Assembly: GCA_964565775.1 (NCBI GenBank)
Contig: CAZMGB010000011.1
Location: forward strand, 1 to 64,000
Reading direction: 5' to 3'
DNA length: 64,000 nt
DNA from: CAZMGB01 sp964565775
GTDB lineage: Bacteria; Chloroflexota; Dehalococcoidia; DSTF01; JALHUB01
The notes under the pieces are model-generated. The model was not told the origin of the DNA. It ran no database searches and saw only the letters and a list, made by a program, of their open reading frames with translations. Shown here piece after piece: positions 44,035 through 53,021 of this stretch. Position numbers and translations under genes: made by a program. Each line of letters starts with the position of its first letter. The first letter of the stretch is position 1.

Positions 44035-44113
44035 CCGGTATGCCCGCCGAGCAGGATACCAGCTTGATCAGCTTCTCCGTGGAACATGATCAGAATGATG
44101 GGTGATGTGGAAG

Positions 44114-44629
44114 TTAATTAGGTCTTCGCCCAAACCGCCTATGTTTGCGTGTCCGTATAGCTTCCGCACTCCCAGGCACTATGCTGATCGACCCGTCGGT
44201 CTCCAGGACAGCCATCCGTACGCCCGCCACGTCGGCTACGCCGTGCTCCCGAATGGCCATTAGGATATCGTCCTCATCCAGCCCCTCTTCACGCAGGTGC
44301 TCTAGCACCAGCTTACCATCGTTGATCAGAAGCGTAGGCGTACCTTCCACCGCCCGCCGCAACCACGGCAGCCTCTCACGTGCCTGAGCTAGGCCGTAGT
44401 TCCCGAACACTAGCACCCCGGCAGCGATGAGCCCACCAGTGACGGAAGTGTCCGGGCCCACCATCGCGTTCTGGACCGCATTGGCCACCAGCAAGACCAA
44501 AACGAGGTCGAATGGCGTCATCTGGCCCAGCTCCCGCTTCCCCGCCAGACGCAGTCCCAGCAGGACGGCGACGTACACGATGACGGTTCGCGCTACAATG
44601 ATCCAGCCGCTGACATCGAGTGTGAACAT
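44114..44629 (-). CDS. DUF421/YetF-type membrane protein
   Basis: 171 aa. Three N-terminal helices with LRLAGKRELGQMTPFDLVLVLLVANAVQNAM, shown only as the family landmark region (about 23-55), then a small soluble domain (TPTLLINDGKLVLEHLREEGL). Role in the family is unknown, sometimes linked to membrane stress. ATG at 44629 has CAGGAGGTGGAG upstream. It is convergent with the aminotransferase. Confidence 0.85.
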   Translation of the reverse strand: MFTLDVSGWIIVARTVIVYVAVLLGLRLAGKRELGQMTPFDLVLVLLVANAVQNAMVGPDTSVTGGLIAAGVLVFGNYGLAQARERLPWLRRAVEGTPTLLINDGKLVLEHLREEGLDEDDILMAIREHGVADVAGVRMAVLETDGSISIVPGSAEAIRTRKHRRFGRRPN

Positions 44630-44905
44630 GGTCGTCTCCACCTCCTGGACGAAGCGGGCGCCCTGACGCAGACATGTCCGGCCTGGGACACCCTGCAACG
44701 ATTCTACAGCCTGTGCGGCTGACGCGCGGCTGGAACGGATGCAATATCGACGCCCCGCAGCCTGGCATGTCCCCGCTCGACCGGTTCCGCGTTGAGGAAA
44801 GTCTCACAAGTCGGGAGATAGCCGGGAACAGGCAAGTAACCGTGGCCCTAGCCCGCCATGAGAGCTACAATTGAGGCAGCTTGCCGCCATATCAGGAGAT
44901 AGATC

Positions 44906-47704
44906 ATGCCCTTCCCCTACCGCGATCCCGATCAGGCAGAGTCGTTCGCTCTGGCCTACTTCGAACGCCTGCGTGGCAGCGAGGACCTTCACAGGACCTG
45001 GCTGGGCCTCGATGCGCTCGTCCAGGTGCGCATTCAAGAGCCAGACATCGCCGTCTACATCGACACGCGGGGCGGCCGCGAGATGCTCATCAGACCGGGC
45101 GTCACCGCTCAGGAGCCCGACCTCACCCTGACCCTCACCGCCGACAGCTTCCACGACATCTATAGCGGCCAGCTCAACGTCTTCGCGGCGTTCGCCACCC
45201 GCAAGATCAGGGCCGAGGGCAACGTCGCCCTCATCACGAAGACCGGCTGGACGCTGCCGCAGGCGATCCAGATCTATCGCGAGCATTGCGCTTCGGCCGG
45301 ACTGCCGGAACCGGAAACGAAAGCCCCCGGGCCGGAGGCAACGGAAGCGGTGGCAGCGACTCCCGCGGGCGACAGGGTAGACCGTCTGCGGGAGCGATTC
45401 CTCTCCGGACGGCGGGAAGTCTGCGTGGAGCGCGCCCGCTACCTCACCGAGTCGTATCGCCGGACGGAAGGGCAGCCCGCCGTCCTCCGCCAGGCTCGCG
45501 CCCTGGAGCACATCCTGGACAAGATCAGCGTGCGCATCGAGCCGGACGAACTGCTCGTGGGCAACGTCACCGGCAAGCCGCTGGGCGCCGGAATCTATCC
45601 GGAAGGCATCGCGGGGCGCATCGTGGGCGAACTGCCGAACCTCGCCCGGCGCGACTGCAACACGTTTGCCATCGCCCCGGACGACGAACGTGAGCTGGCC
45701 GAGAGCATCCTGCCCTCCTGGCGCGGCAGGACAATCGAGGACCGCGCGCGCGAGCTCTGGTCGCCGGGGGTGACCGCCACCTTCGAGAAGGTGGCCCCTT
45801 TCATCCTCACGGAGATCGGCGGCATCGGACACATGCTGGTCAACCACCAGCGCGTGCTGGAACGGGGACTGCTCGCGACCATCGAAGAGGCACACAACAA
45901 GAGGCAGGAGGCAGGGGACGGGTCGCAGCGCAACTTCTGTGAGGCCGCGGAGATCGCCGGGCGGGCGGTGATCTCCTGGGCGAACCGCTACGCAGACGAG
46001 GCTCAGCGGCTGGCCGATACGGCAACCGATCCCCGCCGCCATGAGCTTCTCTCCATCGCCGAGGCGTGCCGCCGCGTACCTGCCCGGCCGCCGCGCACGT
46101 TCCACGAGGCGCTCCAGTCCGTCCTGTTCATGCACTACGCCACCCAGATCGAATCGTGGGAGTCCGCTATCTCCTTGGGCCGGATGGACCAGTTCCTCTA
46201 TCCGGCCTACAGGGCCGAGACGGAGGCCGGGCGGCTTTCGCGTGACCGCGCGCTCGAGCTGCTGGCCTGCTTCTACATCAAGCTCAGTCACTCCATTCCC
46301 CTGTTCGATGCTGACGTGACGCTCGCCTTCTCCGGGCTGACCAACTTCGCCAACACAGTCATCGGCGGGATGGACAGGGAAGGCAACGACGCCACCAACG
46401 AACTCTCATACCTGATGCTGGAAGCCATGAAGCGCGTGCGGACGCCGCAGCCCAACTTCGGCGTTCGCCTCCACCAACAGGCGCCGCGAGAGTTCCGAGA
46501 CGCCGTGGTCCAGGCTGTGGCCGATGGCATCGGCAACCTCCAACTGTTCGGCGATGAGGCAGTTGTCGCCTCACTCACCAATCGGGGCGTCCCCCTGCCG
46601 GAGGCGCGCGACTACGGAATCGTCGGTTGCGTGGAGCAGGCCGTGCCCGGCAAGAGCTTCACTTCGTCCGACGCAGCGCTGCTCAATCTCCCGCTGTGCC
46701 TGGAGCTCGCCCTGAACGACGGTCGCGGGCGGCTATTCTCCGATCAGCTAGGCCCGCCGACGGGAGACCCGCAAGGTCTGGCGTGCATCGAGGACGTCAT
46801 TGAAGCCTACCGGATCCAGGTCGAGCACCTCGTCGGCCAGATGGTGGAAGGGCTGGAGGTGCTGGCGCGGGTCCACGCGGAGCAGCGGCCGGTGCCTCTG
46901 GCCTCATCGCTCACCGACGACTGTCTGACGCGCGGCCTCGATCTGACGGCAGGCGGCGCCCGCTACAACTTCACCGGTGTTCAGGGTGTGGGTGTGGCGA
47001 CGGTCGGCGATAGCCTGGCAGCGATAGACTGGCTGGTCTTTCGCGAAAAGCGCATCACCCTGGAGGAACTGCTGGCCGCCCTCGACAAGGACTTCGAAGG
47101 GCAAGAGCCGCTGCGGCAGGTGCTCCTGAACAAGGCGCCGAAGTACGGCAATGACGACGATCATGCCGACCGGTTCACCCGCCTGGCAGCGGAGATATAC
47201 TGCCGGGCCGTCGAGAAGCACCGAAACTTCCGCGGCGGCTGGTATTCACCCGGGCTATACAGCGTGACGACGCACGTCGCCTTCGGCCTGATGGTCGGTG
47301 CCACGCCTGATGGACGCCACGCGGGCGAGCCGCTCTCGCAAGGCATCAGCCCCGCACATGGGCGCGACAGGCTTGGACATACCGCCGCCCTCAAGTCCGC
47401 CACCAGACTCGATCACACGCTGGTGTCCAACGGTCTAGCGCTGATCCAGATGCTCAGCCTGGGCGCATCGGCACGTAAGCACGCCACCGACGTCTTGGGT
47501 GGCCTCCTGGAGGCATACTTCACCCTGGGCGGGCAGGAGCTGCAGTGGAACCTGGTGAACCGGGCGACACTGCTCGCCGCCCAGCAGAACCCGGAGGCCT
47601 ATCGGGGACTGATCGTGCGAGTCGCCGGCTATAGCGCCCTCTTCGCCGACCTCAACCGCGTCGTCCAGGACGAGCTCATCGCGCGGGCAGAGCATACCAT
47701 CTGA
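44906..47704 (+). CDS. Glycyl radical enzyme with N-terminal SCP2-like domain
   Basis: 932 aa. Residues about 1-120 resemble SCP2 sterol-carrier domains (VRIQEPDIAVYID, LTLTADSFHDIYSGQLNVFAAF, RKIRAEGNVALI). After a Pro/Glu linker, about 155-932 is a pyruvate-formate-lyase/diol-dehydratase-type glycyl radical enzyme, with the thiyl Cys C575 and base E577 in YGIVGCVEQAVPGKS and the radical glycine G908 in RVAGYSALF. The GCVE motif is that of dehydratase/C-N or C-S lyase types rather than PFL. No activating enzyme is in the window. AGGAGATAGATC precedes the ATG. Oxygen-sensitive chemistry is expected. Confidence 0.88.
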   Translation: MPFPYRDPDQAESFALAYFERLRGSEDLHRTWLGLDALVQVRIQEPDIAVYIDTRGGREMLIRPGVTAQEPDLTLTLTADSFHDIYSGQLNVFAAFATRKIRAEGNVALITKTGWTLPQAIQIYREHCASAGLPEPETKAPGPEATEAVAATPAGDRVDRLRERFLSGRREVCVERARYLTESYRRTEGQPAVLRQARALEHILDKISVRIEPDELLVGNVTGKPLGAGIYPEGIAGRIVGELPNLARRDCNTFAIAPDDERELAESILPSWRGRTIEDRARELWSPGVTATFEKVAPFILTEIGGIGHMLVNHQRVLERGLLATIEEAHNKRQEAGDGSQRNFCEAAEIAGRAVISWANRYADEAQRLADTATDPRRHELLSIAEACRRVPARPPRTFHEALQSVLFMHYATQIESWESAISLGRMDQFLYPAYRAETEAGRLSRDRALELLACFYIKLSHSIPLFDADVTLAFSGLTNFANTVIGGMDREGNDATNELSYLMLEAMKRVRTPQPNFGVRLHQQAPREFRDAVVQAVADGIGNLQLFGDEAVVASLTNRGVPLPEARDYGIVGCVEQAVPGKSFTSSDAALLNLPLCLELALNDGRGRLFSDQLGPPTGDPQGLACIEDVIEAYRIQVEHLVGQMVEGLEVLARVHAEQRPVPLASSLTDDCLTRGLDLTAGGARYNFTGVQGVGVATVGDSLAAIDWLVFREKRITLEELLAALDKDFEGQEPLRQVLLNKAPKYGNDDDHADRFTRLAAEIYCRAVEKHRNFRGGWYSPGLYSVTTHVAFGLMVGATPDGRHAGEPLSQGISPAHGRDRLGHTAALKSATRLDHTLVSNGLALIQMLSLGASARKHATDVLGGLLEAYFTLGGQELQWNLVNRATLLAAQQNPEAYRGLIVRVAGYSALFADLNRVVQDELIARAEHTI

Positions 47705-47952
47705 CGAACGCCCCGATAGAAGCCAGCGGCCGTCGTCCCAGCGAGCCCTAAGGCACCATGTCCTCGTGGAGGCGCGACGCTACGAGGCCGGGTGGGCGGG
47801 CCTTTGACCTGCGGAAAGACGGATCGAATGTCGCCACCCCGCACCGTGCCCCGCCCTGGTTGACACTCCGCGCCTCGCCGGGGATGATGTGGTCGCCATC
47901 CGTCCAACGGCGCCGATGACCCCTGCTTTCTCGTATTCGGAGCACCCCTCGC

Positions 47953-49347
47953 ATGCCGCCTTCCTCGTCGCGCCCGGCTTCAGGGGGCTCGGGCCTGCCG
48001 GCCCGGGCTCTATTCGAGCCTGAGTCAGTAGCCGTCGTCGGAGTGCCTCGCAGCCCGCGGCCCGGCCAGCTTTTCCTGCAGGCCCTCCTCGACCCCGGCT
48101 ACCGCGGCCGCATCTACCCGGTCAACCCCAACGCCGAGGAGATCCTGGGGCTACGCTGCTACCCGTCGGTGACGAGCCTGCCGGAGCCCGTGGACCTTGC
48201 CATCATCGTGGTGCCCGCGGGGGCGGCGGTCTCCGTCGTCGCGGAGTGCGCCGAGAGGGGTGTGAAGGCAGCCATCGTCTTCACGGCGGGCTTCTCCGAG
48301 CTGGCGACTGACGAGGGCCGCGCCCGCGAAGCCGATCTGTTGGCGGTAGCTCGTCGTGGCGCGGTCCGTCTCGTGGGCCCGAACTGCATGGGCGTCTACG
48401 TCCCCAAGAGCGGCCTGGGGAGCTTCCCCGGCCTTCCCTCCGAGCAGGGGCCCGTCGCCTTCGTGTCGCAGAGTGGGTCGCTGAGCAACCGCCTGGTCTG
48501 GAACGGCGCGCCGCGCGGACTCGCCTTCAGCAAGGTCGTCAGCGTTGGCAACCAGACCGACTTGGAGGCCGCGGACTTCCTGGAGTATCTGGCTAAAGAT
48601 CCTGAGACCGACATCATCGCTGCCTACGTCGAGGGCGCAAGAGACGGTCGGCGCCTCTGGCGTGCGCTCGTCGAGGCCGGCCGGCACAAGCACCTCGTCG
48701 TTTGGAAGGTGGGCCGCACCCGCAGCGGCGCGCGGGCCGCCAGCTCCCACACGGGCGCCCTGGCCGGCGAGGCCGAGGTGTGGTCCGGGCTCCTGCGCCA
48801 GGCCGGCGCGCTTCAGGTGCGCGATTTCGACGAGCTGCTCGACCTCCTGGTGGCGCTGCGATACGTCGGCCGGCCGACCGGCCGGCGCATGGCCATCGTC
48901 ACCGGCCCCGGCGGCCCAGCGGTCTCCGCCGCCGACGCCTGCGAGGAGGCGGGCCTGGAGCTGGCCGGGCTCTCGGCAGAGACGCGGGAGCGGCTGCGGG
49001 CCATCGTTGGGGGTGCCGGCACCAGCGTGCGCAACCCCGTGGACATCGGGCTCGTCCTCGGTGGCGCGGGCGAGATGTACCGTCGCGCCGTCGAGGCGAC
49101 CATTGTCGATCCGGAGGTAGACGCCGTCGTCGTTATCGGCGGCTTTGGGCGGGGCGACGGCTGGGACACCCAGGACAGGGCGATGGCCGAGACATCGCGG
49201 GCCACGTCGAAGCCGATCCTTCACATCCCGTTCGCGGCGGCCGATCCGTCCCTTGAGCGCACGCTGGCGCGAGAGGGCATCGGCAGCTTCCCCAGCGCGG
49301 AGCGCGCCCTCCAGGCATACGCCCGCGTCTGCCGGCAGGACGACTGA
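47953..49347 (+). CDS. NDP-forming acyl-CoA ligase alpha-subunit-like protein (second copy)
   Basis: 464 aa. Same plan as the protein at 39402: VAVVGVPRSPRPGQ, YPVNPNAEEILGLRCYPSV, VGPNCMGVYVP, SSHTGALAGEAEVW with the phosphorylated His, and a C-terminal AGTSVRNPVDIG. No ATP-grasp domain. It begins 248 bases after the glycyl radical enzyme in the same direction, so it may act on that enzyme's product, but a separate promoter is possible. Confidence 0.85.
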   Translation: MPPSSSRPASGGSGLPARALFEPESVAVVGVPRSPRPGQLFLQALLDPGYRGRIYPVNPNAEEILGLRCYPSVTSLPEPVDLAIIVVPAGAAVSVVAECAERGVKAAIVFTAGFSELATDEGRAREADLLAVARRGAVRLVGPNCMGVYVPKSGLGSFPGLPSEQGPVAFVSQSGSLSNRLVWNGAPRGLAFSKVVSVGNQTDLEAADFLEYLAKDPETDIIAAYVEGARDGRRLWRALVEAGRHKHLVVWKVGRTRSGARAASSHTGALAGEAEVWSGLLRQAGALQVRDFDELLDLLVALRYVGRPTGRRMAIVTGPGGPAVSAADACEEAGLELAGLSAETRERLRAIVGGAGTSVRNPVDIGLVLGGAGEMYRRAVEATIVDPEVDAVVVIGGFGRGDGWDTQDRAMAETSRATSKPILHIPFAAADPSLERTLAREGIGSFPSAERALQAYARVCRQDD

Positions 49348-49656
49348 GCGAACCGGCTCGCACCCTGGGGAGCGACAGACGCGGGCTCCGGCGGAAGCTG
49401 TCGCGGCCCTCAAAGCTTCGACCGAGATCACGGCCGTCGCGGCCTACGGCGCCACGGCCAACGAGAGGGAAGGCGGCGGGCTGATTGTGAAGCGGACCCG
49501 AGATTCGGCGAACAGGGCGAGGCTTCGAGACGGCCGCTTCCCGCGCGCGATTCCGCCGTTTGCCCCCTGGCGACAAGCCTGCTATAGCTCTCTCTGAGAC
49601 CCAACCTGCTCTCGCCGGTATCGCCATCAGACGGATCGGAGCAGCCCACGAGACGG
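49348..49656. other. Intergenic, 309 bp
   Basis: No gene, hairpin or promoter is recognised. Sequence is uniformly GC-rich. Confidence 0.4.
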
Positions 49657-50952
49657 GTGCGACAACTCCTCGGCATTCCCCCCCGGCCCAGCCAGCAGCC
49701 AAGGACGGGTCCGCTGTTCTACGGCTGGGTCATCGTCGGCGTGGCCGCCGTCGCCTCCATGTGCCAGGTCAGCTTCTTCAACCCTGTCCTCGGTGTTTTC
49801 ATGGGGCCGCTGAGCAAGGAGTTCGGCTGGGACCGCGCCACCATATCAGCCGCCATTACCATCGGAAGCGTGGGCGGCGCACTCATCTCCCCGCTGGTCG
49901 GGCGGATCCTGGACCGGTGGGGTTCACGGCTGGTGGTAGCGGCCAGCGGCGCACTCCAGGCAGCCTGCCTTCTCGCCCTCGCCTTCACCCCCTCTCTGTG
50001 GTGGTTCTACCTCTTCTACGCCATCGGTCGGACGACGGCCACGGGCGGCACCAGCCTGGGGGCAACCGTCACCGTGTCGAACTGGTTCGTCAGGGATCGC
50101 GGTTTGGCTCTTGGGGTCACTCTGCTTGGCAATCGGGCGGGCATGGCCCTCTTGCCGCTGGCGGTTCAGCTCGTCCTGCTGGTCGCGAGCTGGCGGACCG
50201 CCTGGGCGATGCTGTGGGTTATTGTGCTATCGCTCTCCGTGCTGCCGAGCTTACGCTTTCTGCGCCGCCGACCAGAGGACATGGGCCTGCTGCCGGACGG
50301 CCTCCCGAGTGAGGCCTCGGCAGCCTCCACGCCCGAACCCATGGTCACTGACCGGGAGGAACAATGGAGCCTGCGGGAGGCGGCGCGGACCCCCGCTCTC
50401 TGGCTGCTCACTCTGGCCACCTCTCAGGTATTCCTGGTAGGAGCCGCCGTTAACCTACACCAGATGCCACATCTCGTCGATCAGGGCCTCTCCTCGACCC
50501 TGGCCGTGGGAGTAGTGAGCACCTTCGCCGTCTTTGGGGGCATAGGAGGCTTGCTCGGCGGGTTGGCCCAGCGTCGCCTGGGCGCCCGATGGACCCTCGC
50601 GGCCTCTCTGGCAGGGGCGGCCTCAGGCCTGGTGTTGCTGATCTACGCGGACAACCCGGGGCTGGCCTATCTCTATGGAATGTGGTACGGCCTGGTATTC
50701 GGCTCGATGATCACCATGATGCAGGTGGTGTACGCTGAGTACTTCGGACGGGAGGCGCTGGGCAGCATCCGGGGAGCGGTGGCGCCCATTCAGATGGTGT
50801 TTAACGCCACCGGGCCTCTGCTGGCGGGCTGGTCCTTCGACGTGTCGGGCAGCTACGTGCGGATCTTCTGGGCCTACGCGGGGTTGCTGCTACTCGCGGC
50901 AATCTGGGTGACGCTCGCGCGCCCGCCGCGCCGCTCTGCTCGGGCAACCTAG
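49657..50952 (+). CDS. MFS transporter (monocarboxylate/oxalate-formate antiporter-like)
   Basis: 431 aa, 12 membrane helices with a central loop (about 195-235). The opening FYGWVIVGVAAVASM, then FGWDRATISAA and GPLLAGWSFDVSG, is typical of the OFA/MCT branch, which moves small carboxylates. The GTG start has no strong ribosome site. The substrate may relate to the neighbouring CoA-ligase-like protein, but this is only location. Confidence 0.85.
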   Translation: MRQLLGIPPRPSQQPRTGPLFYGWVIVGVAAVASMCQVSFFNPVLGVFMGPLSKEFGWDRATISAAITIGSVGGALISPLVGRILDRWGSRLVVAASGALQAACLLALAFTPSLWWFYLFYAIGRTTATGGTSLGATVTVSNWFVRDRGLALGVTLLGNRAGMALLPLAVQLVLLVASWRTAWAMLWVIVLSLSVLPSLRFLRRRPEDMGLLPDGLPSEASAASTPEPMVTDREEQWSLREAARTPALWLLTLATSQVFLVGAAVNLHQMPHLVDQGLSSTLAVGVVSTFAVFGGIGGLLGGLAQRRLGARWTLAASLAGAASGLVLLIYADNPGLAYLYGMWYGLVFGSMITMMQVVYAEYFGREALGSIRGAVAPIQMVFNATGPLLAGWSFDVSGSYVRIFWAYAGLLLLAAIWVTLARPPRRSARAT

Positions 50953-51107
50953 GACAGGGCCCGCCCGAGGTCGGACGCCGGCCGAATCAGCCCGGCGAGT
51001 GCGCTCCCGATGCGAATGAAACGCCGGCACTCTACAGGGGGCGCCGCAAATGCAGCCGCTGCCCTGGCTTTCAGGCGCGGTCCGTGTGCGGACGACGGCT
51101 CCGCTGG

Positions 51108-51812
51108 CTAGGCCTGGCGGGCTACCTCGGCGCCAGCGAGCTTCTGGCCCTTGAGACTGTCGATGAACTCAGACGCCTGACGTCGGGTCAACTCTGACGG
51201 GAGGCAGCCGTACGCCGCCTGGCAGCGCCCGTCGACCCCCCTGTCGCCCAGGGCCGGGATCTCGCCGGCGATGGAGTAGATGGCCCTCACCTGGGCGGCG
51301 GTCGCCTGCGGCTGCCCGCCTGCCGGATGCGCAACCGCCCCGCTCGACGGCGGAGACGACGGCTCCCCCCGCCCGAGCGGGTCCTTTCGCCGGACCTGGC
51401 CGCCCCCTGTCCGCGGCCGGCGCACCGGCGCATCGACGACGCGGGGGGCGGCGCCGACCGCGACACCTTCGCCGGAGAAATCGAAGTCTTCGCAGAACTG
51501 AGTGCCGTAGCCCAGAGCAGCGAGGGCACGGCCCAGCGCCTTCGTCTCAGCTTTCTCGATGTAGTCGGTGAAGTCGCTCGACGTCTCGCTGCCCCAGCCG
51601 GTGGCCTGACCGCCGCCGGGCAGGGTGACCTCTGCTCGAAACAGGGCGAGGGCGGGCCCGGCAGGGCCATCCGGTTCGTGCTTTGCCAGATGGGTCGCGA
51701 TCAGCGCATCGGGATGCTCAGTGCGCACCCAGAGGAGACGCCACTTCACCTCCAGGTAATCCTTGCCGTTCAGCTTCCTGAGGTACTTGCTCGCGTCGAA
51801 CTTCTCGCTCAT
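51108..51812 (-). CDS. Rad52/SSAP-like single-strand annealing protein
   Basis: 234 aa. FDASKYLRKLNGKDYLEVKW, then TGWGSETSSDFTDYIEKAETKALGRALAALGYG: the latter block is common to Rad52-like annealing proteins of phages and plasmids and also found in chromosomes of Chloroflexota. A Pro/Arg linker (about 125-175) leads to a C-terminal helical domain (TAAQVRAIYSIAGEI). ATG at 51812 has GGAGGGGAGAGCC; an upstream start would lie inside the promoter. Likely role: annealing in recombination repair. Confidence 0.72.
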   Translation of the reverse strand: MSEKFDASKYLRKLNGKDYLEVKWRLLWVRTEHPDALIATHLAKHEPDGPAGPALALFRAEVTLPGGGQATGWGSETSSDFTDYIEKAETKALGRALAALGYGTQFCEDFDFSGEGVAVGAAPRVVDAPVRRPRTGGGQVRRKDPLGRGEPSSPPSSGAVAHPAGGQPQATAAQVRAIYSIAGEIPALGDRGVDGRCQAAYGCLPSELTRRQASEFIDSLKGQKLAGAEVARQA

Positions 51813-51840
51813 GGCTCTCCCCTCCAGACCAGGTAGCTGT

Positions 51841-51869
51841 AGAATATATGTTCTCTTTCGGCTTGTCAA
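51841..51869 (-). promoter_or_regulatory. Strong promoter with SOS-box-like palindrome over the -10
   Basis: TTGACA (51864-51869), 17-base spacer, TATTCT (51841-51846) on the minus strand. The palindrome AGAACATATATTCT (51841-51854) covers the -10 and matches the Gram-positive LexA consensus GAAC-N4-GTTC at all but one position. Confidence 0.65.
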
Positions 51870-52040
51870 GAGGCGTCGCGGCGGCCCATGGCTTCAGCCG
51901 TATCCCCTTGCGGCTTAGGGAAGGATTAAAATAACTGGCAAAAAGGTTTCACCCCGCCTAGACCTGATCGGTGTCTCCGAGTAGAATTGGGGCGTCTTCA
52001 TCCCCCATTTTTGTACAACCAAATAGGGAGGGACCCCCCA

Positions 52041-52952
52041 ATGGAAGACCATATCGGCCACTTCCTCAGCTACCTCTCGGTCGAGAAAGGAGCCTCCGTC
52101 AACACCATCGCGGCCTACAAGAACGATCTCCATCAGTTCAGGACTTATCTCTCCTCCCGCGAAATCAACGGCGACCGCCCGGTCCTCGAAGCTCTCAACA
52201 AGGAACTCATCCTCGACTACATCCTCGAGCTCCGTCGCAAGGGCTACGCCGACGCCACGGTGGCACGAAAGGTCGCCGCCATCAAGACCTTCTTCGGCTT
52301 CTTGAGCGAGGAGGGGATCGTCAAGCGCAATCCAACCGAAAGCCTGACCTCGCCCCGCGTCGGCAAGTCCCTACCGAAGGCCCTGTCGGTGCAGGAGATG
52401 GACGAACTGCTCGAGCAGCCCGGCAGGCGCAACTCGCCCGAGGCAAGCCGCGACAAGGCAATGCTCGAGCTGCTCTACGCCACCGGGATGAGAGTGACCG
52501 AGCTCGTCTCCCTGGACGTGGACACCGTCCACCTCGATCGAAAGGCACCCTACGTGCGCTGCCTCGGCAAAGGCGCGAAGGAGCGAGTGATCCCGATCCA
52601 CGAGCAAGCGGCGGAGGCTGTTGAGGACTACCTCAACGATGGACGCAGCCACCTGGTGAAGAACAGGGATGAGTCCGCCCTCTTCGTGAACCGTCGCGGT
52701 GAACGCCTTACTCGGCAGGGATTCTGGCTCATCCTCAAGAACTACGCGCGGGCGGCAAGCATCTCCACTCCTGTCACGCCTCACACGTTGCGTCACAGCT
52801 TCGCGACTCATATGCTGAGAGGAGGAGCTCCACTTCGGAACGTCCAGGAGCTCCTGGGCCATGCCAACATCGCGACTACCCAGGTCTACACCCGCGTTAC
52901 CAGCGAACACGTTCGCCAGGTGTACGAGAAAGCCCATCCTCGCGCCCATTAG
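52041..52952 (+). CDS. XerC/XerD-type tyrosine recombinase
   Basis: 303 aa. N-terminal SAM-like core-binding domain (about 1-90) and catalytic domain with R151 (GMRVTEL), K177, H248, R251 (HTLRHS), H274 (LLGHANI) and Y283 (VYTRV). Size and motifs fit the chromosome-dimer resolution recombinases rather than phage integrases. A TAGAAT element lies about 60 bases upstream; GGGAGGG precedes the ATG. No dif site is seen. Confidence 0.93.
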   Translation: MEDHIGHFLSYLSVEKGASVNTIAAYKNDLHQFRTYLSSREINGDRPVLEALNKELILDYILELRRKGYADATVARKVAAIKTFFGFLSEEGIVKRNPTESLTSPRVGKSLPKALSVQEMDELLEQPGRRNSPEASRDKAMLELLYATGMRVTELVSLDVDTVHLDRKAPYVRCLGKGAKERVIPIHEQAAEAVEDYLNDGRSHLVKNRDESALFVNRRGERLTRQGFWLILKNYARAASISTPVTPHTLRHSFATHMLRGGAPLRNVQELLGHANIATTQVYTRVTSEHVRQVYEKAHPRAH

Positions 52953-53021
52953 CGTTCGTCCCCTCGACGGGCTCAGGACGCGGCGCATCCCGGCCCCATC
53001 ACCACCCGAGACAGCCGCCCC

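Noticed and set aside
52041..52952. Tyrosine recombinase as marker of an integrative element
   Set aside because: Motifs and length fit XerC/D; no att repeats, tRNA target or element genes surround it.
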